A stretch of DNA of 64,000 nt, from NCBI GenBank assembly GCA_947044365.1, contig OX345636.1, forward strand, positions 60,577,537-60,641,536. Direction: 5' to 3'. The DNA comes from Petrosia ficiformis (taxonomy: Eukaryota; Porifera; Demospongiae; Haplosclerida; Petrosiidae). The stretch's first letter is position 1. Each line of letters opens with the position of its first letter. Positions 24,229 through 39,200 of the stretch are shown here, one piece after another. The notes below the pieces were generated by a model. That model worked only from the letters and a program-made list of their open reading frames with translations, was not told the origin of the DNA and did not search any database. A program made the position numbers and the translations under genes.

Positions 24229-27200
24229 TTTTAAGCCATAGTAGCTGCTCTAATGTTTAATGAAGCCATTGTGGCTGCTTGTTTGTTTGTTGTGTGTGTG
24301 TTTGTTTGCACCTTTTGCTAGCATGCTAGACACATGAATTTTCATGTAATTAATTAATGACTTACAGGTTAGTTAGAGTCTTAAAGATAAATCACTCACA
24401 CATGTAGCCCCTCCCACTATTTAACTACTATACTATACTATTACTATTGTATCACTAACCTGTGTAAAGTAATTAATTATAAAGCATAGTTATGTGTTGT
24501 ATTTTATAACTATTTCTGTTACAATTAGTGATATACTGAATCAGTATTTAATATGTTATGTTGTTTGGATGCATGGGCCAAATTGGCTCAACAATGATTA
24601 CTATATATGCCATTGAGAATACATCTTGAAGCAATTAATTTAATGCTGTTAGTGACATCATAATAATAATTACACATGTAACTGTGCCATCTGGCCTAAA
24701 GAGAGAACTGTGCAGTTCATGCCAAATAAGAAGCTCTTTTGGCCAATGGTGCACCATATAAGCTTATCAAAAACACTGATATGTTATATTTATAGCATAG
24801 ATCTGCCTGTGTTATCATGTACATGTACATGTTAGTGTTGTACTTATACTTGTATAGGTACATGTACATGTATAGGTGCCTCGGGTACCATGGTATAGGT
24901 AAATATAGGTATAGGCAAGTAGTATAGGAGCGGATACAGATACTTTACAGACCAAGTTTTGAAACTTTATAGTACTATTTTATTGTTTTAGAAAAAGACT
25001 GATACAACAGTCAGAATCATATATTTTAAGCTATTTCCATCTTTTCTAGTAATTTGTGAGTTTCATTTCAAACAGAAATGGCTATATAGAGCAGTGCTAA
25101 AAATTAGTGATGCACATGAACATAAACTAGAAAAAGCAGTGAACACATACATTGTGTACATACATGTAGGAATAGGTATAGGTATAGGCAGTTTTAGTTG
25201 CCTATAATATCTGTATCTGAATTACAGGCAAAACCTAGTATAGGTACAACACTAGTACATGTATGTACATGTGTATGTATACATGTACATGAATGATCAA
25301 TGTTCATATCTCCATATAGCCCCAGGTCATACATGTATAATATCATTAATCATTGAATGTGTATATACATGATAACACATACAGGTCAGTGATTTGTACT
25401 GTGGAAGCCATATAGAATTATGTGATCACCTTGTGGGATACTATGATATCTAAGATCAACAATTTCTTTGGTGTGTACGTGTATTCCCCAGACTCCCCTA
25501 GTAATTGGTACATGGTTTGTCTGTTGTGATATTCCAATATACAGATGTATCAATAAAAACTGATATAATAATCTACATTGTAGTTACTTCTCTCAGAGAT
25601 TGATTATCAGTCAATCATGATATGACACATGCTGATCATATACATATACACACACTTAGTTCAAGAAGCAAGATTTGAGTGTATTTTGGTTTTAAAAGAT
25701 GAGATAGCTGGTTAGGTACATTGTAGTTTATGATATAATGTGTTGTATATGTGTTTATCATTGTGTTATGAGCTTCATAATTACATTGTTGATCATATTG
25801 CAGTATGGATGGGCTTTGATTCAGTGATACTATACCTGTATCAATTGTATTGAAATGATTCAAAAAATCATGGAAATTTCAGTAGCGATATTCAATCCAT
25901 AAAAACTTGTATTGCAACAGGTCTAGTTTTCATGCACAATTTCCACATTATTATTTTAATACACTGTTAAAATGTACTCTCCACTTTTCATTCACTTCCT
26001 ACCATCCTGAATTATAGTTATATTTCATTTACACTTGTATCTACATCAATACATTACCTATACTCTTATACAACTATAACAAGAAGTTGAGTTAACTGAT
26101 TCTTATAGTTACAAACAAGAGAAACTGATGTTGTATAAACAGTCCATAGAATTTGAGCTCAACTACACATTTAATGATCATAAACATTTACCTCACCATA
26201 CAAATATTTTATTATCATAATGTATTTTGTTAATTATTCTAGCTCCTTTTTGTTTATGCCAAAATTCTACTCAGAACACAGTTAGGATCCATTTCATTAT
26301 GATTTCATATTCTGTATTCTGACTTGAGCACTATAAGTATTTGTGTATAGTAATTAAGACTATAATTATCTGTAATTATAATTAGTAATTATAGTAATCA
26401 TTATGATAATATAAAGATTGTATGTAAAATACTTTTATTCATAAATAAATGCATAATCAATAAATTGAAGAATCATTAATGTCCAGCTTTGCCAACAAAG
26501 TCTTATGAATATCATTATGTGGTTGATTTGGGAGTCTTTGATGGCAATCCTGGACAGAATTGAGCAAACAGATTATATGTAACTTCTGAACATACTACAT
26601 AACACGATTTAAAACTATATCAATGCATAGAAACCCACAACTACCAATGTAGCAAACTTTGAAAACGTGCATATTTAATAAGTGAACATTGAAATTGTTT
26701 GTTTGATACTTAGCAACTATTTAACATACACTTGTCCCTAGGGAACGTATTCAACGTAGCAGTCTAGCAGAAGCCAACAACAAAAAAAACGTTAACGTTG
26801 GGAAAACGTGTGTAGATACTGTAAAAAACGAAATTTTAAAATTATACAGTTTGAAGAGCGTTTCTACGATGTTTTATCGTAGTACAGTTTGTACTACGGT
26901 CGTAGTACAAAGACGAAACATGAACTTTCTTTTGTTGTCTACTGTATATTCATTATTATCGATAATATCTAAATGATGAAGTATATGTGTCTATGTGTGT
27001 ATAAAATACTTGTTTGTCTAATTGAACCACTCCCCTGATTCATAAATAGTGAAGTCAAGTATGGATATGACATGATTTTATTATACACCATGTGATAAGT
27101 ATTTGTATATGTATAGTATCAATTGATATTATTATGAATAATATTTACCAGTGAAACTATTAATTATTACTAGTTTGTATAGTGTTTATTACATGTACAT

Positions 27201-30200
27201 GTACATGTATTGTTCTTATTTCATTATACAGAGACGGAGTTTACTGCATCTAGCAGCTTATTGTAATAAAGTCAGTATAGTAGACCTGATTATAAAACAT
27301 GGATGTGACGTGAACATAAAGGATCGTGTAAGTGATTATATATTATTTGTTATACACATGTAATATAATGGTTATAATATACAATTGAATACAATCATTA
27401 AGGTTACGGTACATATATACCAAAATCTGACCGTATTTATTTAAATGTAATATTAGAATAATATTTCAACTGACCAATGGCTGATGCTAGCACTATATAC
27501 ATGTAGTTATAAATCAAAAATAAGTTCATCCAATACATATTTTGATGTGATCTCCAGGTAAATATTTTCTATAAAGCTATAGCTACATGTAGGTCATCAT
27601 GTGATCATTTTTATTTTGCTAAACATTCAAGAGAAGCAGCAAACCATGATTATTCATGATTTGTATCCCGTAACCTTAATGACAAAAGTTTCCAAACAAA
27701 CTTTAACTATTAATTCGGTTGTTTCTTCATATAAGAAGTCACGAAATTATGTTAGTCTCATATGGTATAAGAATTATGTTACATGTAGGTATACTGACAT
27801 TGTTAGGGTTATATCAGGATGTTTTTGTTCTTACTCAAGCATGAAATTATTGTATTCTGTGGTTTGTATCAGTATTATACTATTTTAAATGTGTACTATA
27901 CTATCCTTATATGAAGTGATGACCATTGATTCAGTCAGTCAATCAGTTCACAAACTCTCTTGTTTTAAAACTAATATGAACCTTTATGGTTTCATAAATT
28001 TCTTTAAAGTTTATTCAATTGTATAAAATAATGTATACATGTTATTATAGGATTTCTATAAATTAGTCTCTTCTCCAGACTGCAACATTTCATGGTGCAA
28101 AATAGTCTGTTGTGACATTGCCATCAGATTCCTCAGTTTATTAATTGATCACATGATTTTTTTAATTCAAAAATGTCATATCAAAAACCTGTAATAAAAG
28201 AATCTATAACGAAGGTTGTGAAGCATCCCAGATACCAGCCTGCTACTATCATCTGGAGAGTATGATTTAATTCAAGTAACAAACTTATAGATTGAAATAT
28301 TTGTTATACAAGTACAAGTAGGTTGAGTGAATCATGTGACAGTCACCCGATTAGGACATCGCTGTGCCAACCATTGTGGAATGTTTTGTTCTACAGTGGG
28401 AATGGCATTCTGGGAATGTGACTATCTGTAAATAGTGTCATACTATAAGAGTGCTGTGACATTGTGGAGTGAGCCTGATAGCAAATTGTTCAGATAATTT
28501 CTGAGTATGCTGCTAAATAGAATACATGTATGTGGTATTATGTACGACATATACACATGTACATGTACATATAGAGTGATTTCAGTACCAACTCCCTAGT
28601 GTGGGAGTCACTCGTGCTTACCCCAATTATTAGATAGTATTTAATTGTACTTGTAACCCGATCATGACAACAGTTGCAAGTATTACTAAACACATGTATT
28701 ATAAACATGTATATTAGTGATCATAATAATTATGATTATAAATTTATATGTATAGTAAACTAGTAGTTGATATAATCTCACAAGTTAATAGATTGTCTTG
28801 TACTGATATAATCAGCTTTTTCCTTCTTCATGCAGTACTTGTACATGTAGTTTATAAGGTGTCAAATATAATGTCAATTGAAATGTATTGTAGCCATTTA
28901 TTCCAGGCCATCCATTTTTAATTTCGTAAAACATTATTGGTTACAATTGTGGTTATACAATCTACACCCACTTGATTTGAAAGTGTTATGATGGACAATG
29001 TTTCTTTTGTATCTGGTTCTTGTATATGAGCTTATCAAAAACACTGATGTTCAATATATTGTATTATCAGTACCTGACATTATTAAGTTCACATACTATC
29101 ACAGTGTACTTTGTGAGTGAAGTACACTGTACTTCAAATGTACTACACCATATTTCACATAAGTACTATGCTATCACATACAAATGTAATGGGAATTAAC
29201 ACACAACTATGATTACAGTACAATGTACATGTAGTACAACTATATATTATTATACTAATTAGGAGTGCAATTGACTATCACCTTATTAAAGTGTAGCTCC
29301 CATCATAGTATGTAAACTTAATTAAGTCAGGTACTACATGTACATGTATACATGTTGATATTATAATACCTCTAGTATACATGTATGTACATGTACATGT
29401 GGTATGTATAATACATGTATGTACATGTACATAAAAATGATGTTCACGTGCATTGTACATGTAGTATGTTACATGTACATGTATTATACATTTACATGTA
29501 CATACTTGTACGTGTACTGTAATTAATACACATGTACATGTGTACATACTATAGTATGTACATGTACGTATACTGTACATGTACTTCTTCACTATAATTA
29601 TTACACCTACATGTACATACATGTACAATAATACATGTTAATACTATACATCATCTTCATACTATAGTACATATTAGATGTACATGTATATATACTATGG
29701 TACTTCTACATGTACATGTACAACTACAGTAATGTTATAATACAGTATATAATCTGTACTCAAAATTAAATGTGGGAAAACATTGGCCACACCCACCATT
29801 AATTAACTAAACACTAATGCAAAATCTACAGACTCAGAGAATTCTAAAACTTTCATAAATGCTTTTGAAACATTTCTAAGATGTTCATGCATGTGCTATT
29901 ACTTGACTGTCTATTACTATCCCATGTCTGAGTTCACCTAACTACATGTTACATGCCTTGCTTTGGCAACAAAATTAAATACCACTTCCTCATAACAACC
30001 GTACATAAGTATATATAGCTAGAGTAAAGGCAAAACACAAAGAAGCAATACTTACATGTATGCATGTATGGTTGTTATATGGAAGTGGAATTTAATTTTG
30101 TTCCCAAAGCAAGGCACCATCCCAATCTTGTTCCTGTGCTTTTTTGGTTTATATATAATTTTATTATTATCAGTGTTTTTGAAAAGGCACCATTGACCCA

Positions 30201-33200
30201 AAGAGCTTCTTAATTATTTAGCACTGCACAGTTCTCTCTTTGAGCCACATGGTGCAGTTAATTATGATTACATTGTCACTAACAGCTATGTTAACTGGCT
30301 CAAGATGTTTCCAATGGCATAACACTCTAACCATTGTTGAGCCAATTTGGCACAAGCTTCAAACTTATCAAACCCTCTAATCCCCACATACTTTTAAAAA
30401 ATGTTTTTATTATATAATCACAGTATAATAATTATTATTATTGTCAAGTATTGTCTCAATTATTTTCTTATCAGTTCTGCACTGTGAGTGCATTCATTAA
30501 AATAATAAGGCCCTTAATTAATCCTTAGACAACTGTTGTTGAATATATGAGACATTTAGTACCATATTGCATTTATGATCATGATGTAGCATTCCAAGTG
30601 TCATGTTTGTCCTCAGCAGCAAGTCCTTATTAAATTAGAGAAAATCATGACAACTATTTGAGCTGAAAATGGACTGACAAGGATTTTTAATGGATATCTC
30701 CATTTGTTCAGCATTCATAAGGGCAGCACCACATTGATACTTAGGTTTTCATGCATTTGGGAGGGTAGGTAGAATATTTGTATTTATACATGTATCTTCT
30801 TGAATGAACGTATGTACATGTATATTCTGGTACATGTAGATGGTGTCAGGCTGTTAGCACCATCAAGATAGGAGACAAAATGACGGATGTAATACATTAA
30901 TTATCCTCTATCCATTTTAGTATATTGTACATGTCACTACAATGTCTCCATAAGTTACATGTACTGTACAACCTCTTAGAAGCAGTGCACATGGTAAATT
31001 TGAAAATATTTTCAGTCACTATTGATTTCATAGGCATAGCTAGACCTTTAAGATTGGGTCGGCCAGGTAAAGCATACATTGTAGATCGGCACGCAAAGCA
31101 TGCCAAAACATTTTAGCGTTAATAAATTCATGATAAGCGTGGTCTACCATTCGTGGCCAGGCAGACAAGTTGAGTTGGAGCTAGTTCAATTGACCCTAGC
31201 TGAATCTGCCATTGCATGCTGGTTCCATCATCTTTAATACACATGTACATCACTATATACTTGAGAGCATTCAAACTCTCTGATGATCTCCGAGTATACG
31301 TATACGAGTGATTTTCACCTACACATGTATGAATAATTAATGAGAAAAGTCCCAACTCAACACGAACGGACTTTAGTCGCCATTTTTTTCAACTGCACAT
31401 GCGTATACCATATCGATATAAACAAATGTTATATCATATCGTATCGTGGCTTATTACATGTATATCGTGATATGTCGATATATCGATATATCGTGGGAGC
31501 ACTATCACAAATATACATGTACATGCCCCAAATAATTTTTATTAATATAAAATTATATTATATCATAGACAATTGATTAATAATAACTTACTACTTGACT
31601 TTAATGATATCTGTCAGCCATCTTGAAGATCGTGTAGACACTTGATAATAATAAATACATGTACATGTATGTGCTTATGAAGGCATCTTCATCTATGTAT
31701 ATATTGGCAGTTATCATTGTAATATAATATTATAGCTACATGTATGTACATGTACATGTATCTATGAATAATGTAATATTGTAATTCTTGTAGACTTATT
31801 GTGTCTGTTAGTCCTGATTTTATAATGCAGTCTGTTACTATTCTTAAAAGTAGGGCTAGGAATCTCCTGAGATTCTGAAATCGATTATCAAATTGATTGA
31901 TAATCAATTAAAATCAGTAGAAGTAATTAGGCCAATTAAATACATTAATACAGGAAAATCCCCCATTTGATGATAAAAGTTCCTATCACCTACGTACATA
32001 TTGTACATTACTTGATATCACATGCTTGAAAAGTATATCTTCTGGAATAATTAGCATAATTGATATCACAGACTTATAATCGATAATTTTCAATATCGAT
32101 TGATTAATTGATTAATCATCCCAGTCCTACTTAAAAGTCTATTTATAGTAACATCATCCGTTTTGTATAAATTATAAGTATTGTGTACATTTGTATTTTG
32201 TAATCTTACTGATCTGTCCATGCAACAATAAACTGTTAACACTACAATTTATTGGGTTCTGTCTTCATGTAACCATTGTGGGATTATGTCATCATTATAA
32301 TTATCATAACATTATTCTATACAGTATCATTGTTAGTATTGGGTGTGGTTTTATATTTAATAGAATCAAATGTGTTTCTATTTATAATAATGAATGGTTA
32401 CATGAACAAACTGTCAGTTAATATCTCATTTGTAATGTATAATGTATGGATTGCCATCTTTTCAAGCCATCCTCTGAATTAATTCACATATTTTATAATC
32501 AATACATTTTCAGTGATCCTAATGGTGTGGATGTTCCATTGTATATTGTGTTATATTTGGTGTTTATTATGTCATTTTATTATGTTACAAAAAGCTTTGC
32601 GGCCGCATAAACTGATCTTCAGAAGTGCTATTTTAGGTAAAGTTTCATTGTTATCCAATCTTTATATGTCAAATCACAAAGAACTGGATAATCATTCTCT
32701 TAGGTTAATTGCTTTGGAGCGTAATGGATCACATACAATTGAAACTAGACGTAATGCTTACCTTCAATTGAACTACAAACTGTTCAGTTCACTTTTTGTA
32801 CTTACATGTAGTTTTGTATTGTCATTATAGTGACAATTGCCACTACAAGCAGTGGAATTCCCACTCTCTGTGGCAACATCTGGACAAAATGGTTAGAACA
32901 AATGATGGGCAGATACTTCCACTGTGAAATATGGAGGTCATATGTTGTACACATGTACAGTATATTAGAACAGAGCAATATGTACCAAACTCCTTCTATA
33001 CATTTTAGCTTCATTAGTCTTGTTATATGTAAGAGAACAAACATTCCAGTAATCAAATATTTGTGATGTAAAATGTGTAAAGTAATGAATAACAGTAAGT
33101 ACTGTTAATTATTGAAATATGTATCCGTTAGATCACCATCTTAAATTTAGACTCTTTTTGTAATCTCTACTAATCAAAGTGTACACTACCACATTTCTTA

Positions 33201-36200
33201 GCTACATGTACATACAACAAAGATTTGTACTGATGGGATTTCATTATAATTATAAGTCAAACTTGTAAATTATATTGTTAATTATTATATGAATTATTTA
33301 ATCTGTTGTATTTTCTTATAATTCTTTAGAATCATCGGACTCCGCTATTTTGGTGTCGATCTTTTGAAGCTGCACAGTTACTATTGGACAAAGGGGCTCG
33401 AGTGGAACATAAGGATATTGTGAGTATATTATTATAGATGTTAAATGTGGTTCAGTATGATAATCATGATGATAGAACATATAAATTATGTGAGTGTATA
33501 ATTATACATGTAGATGTTAAATTTAATATTATTACAATGATTTCATAGAAAGGTTTTGATTAAGCAATTTCTAAACACACATACCATATACTGTATAGCA
33601 GGAATTATTGTGATTGAAATGTATATAATTTCCTCACTACATGTAGTTGCCAATAATTTCCTCTATACAGTATCAAGATGGTTGAACAGGTATTCATTTT
33701 GGTGGATCATGCATTACTCAGAATTAGTTTAGTCTTATTAACTATTTCCACTATTATATTATCATCATATTAAAAAAGGAAAAGGATCAATGTTTGTATA
33801 ATAACTGTCTTAAAACAAGAATGAGACTTTGTATATAGTATATAATATATAGCCCCTCTGCCTCCCTGTTTTCTCTCCTATTCATACATGTACTTTTTAC
33901 TTGTATATGATTATCTTATCACTTTAAAAGCAAAGCAGTTTATTATATTAAAAAATATCAAACATAACACCAATTGAAATATACAAATATTATGGCCTGT
34001 AGGGCAATCCCTATGATTTCTTTCCGCGAGGTTTAATGCATATAAATTATTTTATAATTATGTTTGTGTAACATATATAACTATGTGTTGTATACATAGT
34101 TGTGTCATTCTGGGTGTCTCGGTCAATTAAGAAAGACTAGCAGAAAGAAAGCAGCTTGTAGCTTACATAGAAACTGGTACTAATAGCTATTCTACCTGAA
34201 ATATATTCATAAAGTTCTATAAGATCTTTTAAAAAGTAAGAAGAGTAGATAATGAAAATAATAACTATAATAGGCTGTTGTGTTTCAAACATGAGAAAGT
34301 CAGCCATGATTACTGAATGCTGGATACCACAAAGCAATAATAATTGTAAGGATACTTTTATCTCCATAATTATACATGTATCTTGTTTCCCAGTCCATCT
34401 TACAGATAGGGTACTACCATAATTATCTAAACAATTGACTATAAATGAATACATCACTTGTACTTGTATACATACTATACAGTACATGACTACATGTTCA
34501 TAGTGTATGATTAATACAATGTACATGTACATGTAGTTGTTACTATAATACTTGTTGATATTATAATACCTGTAGTAGATGTACATGTATATGTAATTAT
34601 TACACTTACAGTCACTATCCTGGCATAATATTTGTATTCAGTAGTATCTAGTAAGCTTTTAAGAGTCAAAAACTTGAAAATGATTTTACCCTAAATGTCA
34701 AAATAATGGAATGTTGAAAGGGTGTCCTCCTTTCTTTTGATGGTTTAATTGAAGGGGAAAGTATGTACTATTTTGAGACGTGTATACATTTATACTGTAC
34801 ATGTACATGTACTTCTTAACTGCACGTATAATTATTACATGTACATACATGTACATGTACAATAATACATGTTAATACTATACGTCATCTTCATACTATA
34901 GATGTACATTTACATGTATATACTGTGGTACTCCTAAATGTACATGTACAACTACAGTATATAATCTGTACTTATAATTAAATTTGAATTAAACATTGGC
35001 CGCACCCACCATTAATTAATTAAACGAATGCAAAATCTGCAGACTCAGAGAAGCCTAAACTTTTTTTGAAACATTTCTAAGATGTTCATGCATGTACTAT
35101 TACTTGACAGTCTATTACTATCCCATGTCTGAGTTCACCTAACTACATGTTACATGCCTTGCTTTGGCAACAAAATTAAATACCACTTCTCATAACAACT
35201 GTACCTAAGTATATATAGGTAGAGTAAAGGCAAAACGCAAAGAAGCGATACTTACATGTTTGTATGTATGGTTGTTAATTTAATTTTGTTGCCAAAACAA
35301 GGCACCATCCGAATCTTGTTCCTGTGCTTTTTCGGTTTTGATATATATCAGTGTTTATGAAAAGCTCATATAGCGCACCATTGACCCAAAGAGCTTCTTA
35401 ATTATTTAGCACTATTATATCATAGACAATTGATTAATAATAACTTACTACTTGACTTTAATGATATCTGTCAGCCATCTTGAAGATCGTGTAGACACTT
35501 GATAATAATAAATACATGTATGTGCTTATGAAGGCATCTTCATCTATGTATATATTGGCAGTTATCATTGTAATATAATATTATAGCTACATGTATGTAC
35601 ATGTACATGTGCATGTATCTATGAATAATGTAATATTGTAATTCTTGTAGACTTATTGTGTCTGTTAGTCCTGATTTTATAATGCTTTCTGTTACTATTC
35701 TTAAAAGTAGGGCTAGGAATCTCCTGAGATTCTGAAATCGATTATCAAATTGATTGATAATCAATTAAAATCAGTGGAAGTAATTAGGCCAATTAAGTAC
35801 ATTAATACAGGAAAATCCCCCATTTAATGATAAGTGTTCCTATCACCTACGTACATATTGTACATTACTTGATATCACATGCTTGAAAAGTATATCTTCT
35901 GGAATAATTAGCATAATTGATATCACAGACTTACATGTATAATCGGTAATCAGAAGAATTTTCAATATTGATTGATTAATCATCCCAGCCCTACTTAAAA
36001 GTCTATTTTTAGTAACATCATCCGTTTTGTATAAATTATAAGTATTGTGTATTTTGTAATCTTACTGATCTGTCCTTTCAACAATAAACTGTTAACACTA
36101 CAATTTAATGGGTTCTGTCTTCATGTAACCATTGTGTGATTATGTCATCATTATAATTATCATAACATTATTCTATACAGTATCATTGTTAGTATTGGGT

Positions 36201-39200
36201 GTGGTTTTATATTTTATAGAATCAAATGTGTTTCTATTTATAATAATGAATGGTTACATGAACAAACTGTCAGTTAATATCTCATTTGTAATTTATAATG
36301 TATGGATTGCCATCTTTTCAAGCCATCCTCTGAATTAATTCACATATTCTATAATCAATACATTTTCAGTGGTCCTAATGGTGTGGATGTTCCATTGTAT
36401 ATTGTGTTATATTTGGTGTTTATTATGTTAATAATTATGTTAGTTGAATTAGGAACTGATAGGCACATTGATTTAAAAAATGGCACTCTAGCTTTGTAAT
36501 GATATTCATAACTTTTATTAATTTTTTAAAACATATTTCAGTTACATGACAGCATAGTTTCCCCAGTATATATAGTATTGCATATCGCTGCCAAAAATAT
36601 TGTGATACGATATATTTGAAATAACTACATGACTACATGTACATGTAGGTGAATGCAGGGTATTGAAAGTACACATGTAAGTGTTAGCACTGAGCAGTTA
36701 TATAATTCCATGGTGATGGTGGTAGGTTGCATTATTGAGATTTAAAAGGCTGTTTCACAGTGACATATATACATGTACATGTATATCCAATAAGGTTGTG
36801 TACTGGCAGTCTCTTATGCTATTGTCTTCACAATTGAATGCTATACAGGTGTTTTCTACTCAGTCGCTAACAAATGCAACCCAGAAGAATTTGATATGCT
36901 CAGTGCTATCTCTCTCTGTATGCATATAATATTATAATTATGTAGCTCTGACTTCAAGTAGTCTTGTTGTAGGTCATTCTTCTCATGATGTCATATCTCT
37001 TCATTGAGATTCACACGTATGTATTTTTACAGGTGTATTTTTATTATGATCGATAATATAAAAAGCATACCGTACATGTAAATACACAATGTAAAGAGAA
37101 TATAAATTATTATCGTCAATAATATAAAATGCATTTACAGACAAACACACTTGACTTATTAGGTTAAGGTCACTAATGCTCACAATAATAGTAGTATTTA
37201 TAATATATTTATATTTCATTAATCATGTGTGAATAGAATACTTTGAAATGGCTATATTTAGTTTCAGCTATTAAACAATTCTGTTTGTTTAATTCACTAT
37301 GTACATGCGTATATGAATAAAATAATAGAGTGAAATTATACTTTCACATGTGACCTATACTTTCAAATAAAATAAGTAATGAATCTGTATACTTTGTAGG
37401 TGAGTATATCTTATAGTCACTATAAAACAATCATGATATCACAGAATCCTTGACTTGTTACTACAAATGCAATGAAAATGTGGAAGGCTACATCACTTGA
37501 ATGATAAAATGATAGATTTTCATAGCTTAATTAATAGTTTTTACAAAGCAGCTGACTATTAAAATAACATGTTCATGTAGTTTGGTGGTTACAGTATTAC
37601 TTGCTTATCCATGTGTACTGTAATAAACTATTACTGTAGAGTGTAGAATCATTCTTGGTATATGTACATCTAATATGTACTATAGTAAGAATATGACCTA
37701 TAGTATTAACATGTACCTATTATACATGTATGTAGATACAACAAAGATTTGTACTGATGGGATAGCATTATAATTATAAGTCAAACTTGTAAATTGTAAT
37801 GGAATAATTTCATTACTTATTTCATTACTTATTTCATTACTCCCATTACAATATATAAGTTTGATCACATGACTGTGTGTATTCAAAAATGTCACATCTA
37901 AATCCTGCAATAAAACAAACTGTAACAAAGGCTATATAGCATCCCAGATACACATGTATATACCATCCTTTTACAACCTTGTAATCTAATCAAACTTGTT
38001 TGGTCATGTGACTAACTTGTTGAAATATTTGACAGAAATTATGTAATAATAGAAAAGAAATTAATAATAGATTATATAATTATTACATGCATGCATATAT
38101 AATTTATATAAATGAATATCAGCGCATTGTCCCCCCTTGCCATCTTCTGGCCAACATTCCTACTACAGTGACGTTTATTATCTCGATCTTGTAATGTCCA
38201 ATCTGATTGCTCAGTTTATTAATTGATCATATGACTTGGTACATGTATATTCCAAAAGGGCATATCAAAATTAATTAACAAGCTATAGCGAGGGCTGTGA
38301 AGTGTCCTGGATGCCAACCTTCTACCATCATCTGGAGACTGTGATTCACCACGGTAATAACAAAGATTCAAATACATGTCAATCAGGTGACAGTCACCTG
38401 ATTATGATATCAATGCATCAGGAATGTTCACTCAAGTTACCAGACTGTGTTTTGCCATGGCGCATGTCAGTCTGTAGACGAGACTAGCCACCATTGGAGA
38501 CTGTGCTTCACCACAGATGTGACATACATGTACATAGATTAGAATATTTGTAATACACATAGGTGGAGTGAATCAGGTGACTGATTATGACATCATTGAT
38601 GATGCTCGCAGCTGTTAACTTGCGTCTAATCAGCACTGTACATGCACTTACATGTACTTCTTGTACATACTTGTATTAGATGTTCATACTGTAGTACATG
38701 TACATATACACACTATGATATTGTTATAATATTTATATAGATTGCCGATATAAATTTGGGGTGGGACTGGAGCCTCCCTTTTTTTCTTCTCCTGTACTTG
38801 TGCTATACATACATTATAAGATACATGTATATGTACATGTTCATACTGTATGTATATTAGTACTTACATGTATACTTGTTATAATGCTTGTTGATTATAA
38901 TACATGTACATGTACCATGTATAATACAGTAACATGTACATACATGTACATGTAGTACATTTACATACATACAGTGTATACTGTAATACATGTATATAGT
39001 ACATATGCTATTGTACATTTTGTAACTAGAATACATGTACATGTGCATACATGTACAATAATTCATGTTAATACTATAAATCATTTTCTTACTAAACATC
39101 TCTCCTGATACTATACATAGACTATTCATAAATAAATCAGTGTACAGTGTTCTCAACAGGATTTTAGTATTTGTAGTACATGTAGAAAAATGATTAATTT

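Larger units (their letters stand above)
21335..27231 (+). other. Intron 3 (5,897 bp)
   Basis: Contains a hAT-like MITE, a broken reverse transcriptase gene, a 25-bp tandem repeat with an AT tract, MITE family B and a further hAT-like element. 25,300-27,150 is AT-rich with no element recognised. Near 26,870 lies a short hairpin-prone stretch with repeated TCGTAGTAC. Confidence 0.55.
29780..32540 (+). repeat. Tandem segmental duplication, copy 1
   Basis: 29,780-30,225 matches 34,990-35,412, and 31,557-32,540 matches 35,412-36,390, mostly with scattered single-base differences. Copy 1 has about 1.33 kb extra (30,226-31,556), which is an insertion here or a deletion in copy 2. A third fragment lies at about 39,460-39,610. 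Confidence 0.8.
27328..33329 (+). other. Intron 4 (6,002 bp)
   Basis: Holds a TTAA-flanked MITE, a dispersed repeat at 28,075-28,625, an ACATGT-rich array (29,330-29,740), MITE family B, and the first copy of a tandem segmental duplication with a nested hAT-like MITE. Two adjoining open frames at 32,576-33,066 are noted separately. Confidence 0.55.

Noticed and set aside
34137..34586. 149-codon minus-strand open frame
   Set aside because: It runs across MITE family A into ACATGT repeats. The frame is not kept in the other three copies of the family.
36790..36930. Plus-strand stretch reading CVLAVSYAIVFTIE and VANKCNPEEFDMLSAISLC
   Set aside because: Protein-like, but two other frames of the same stretch look equally plausible. 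There is no splice pair in phase with the ankyrin gene and no recognised domain.
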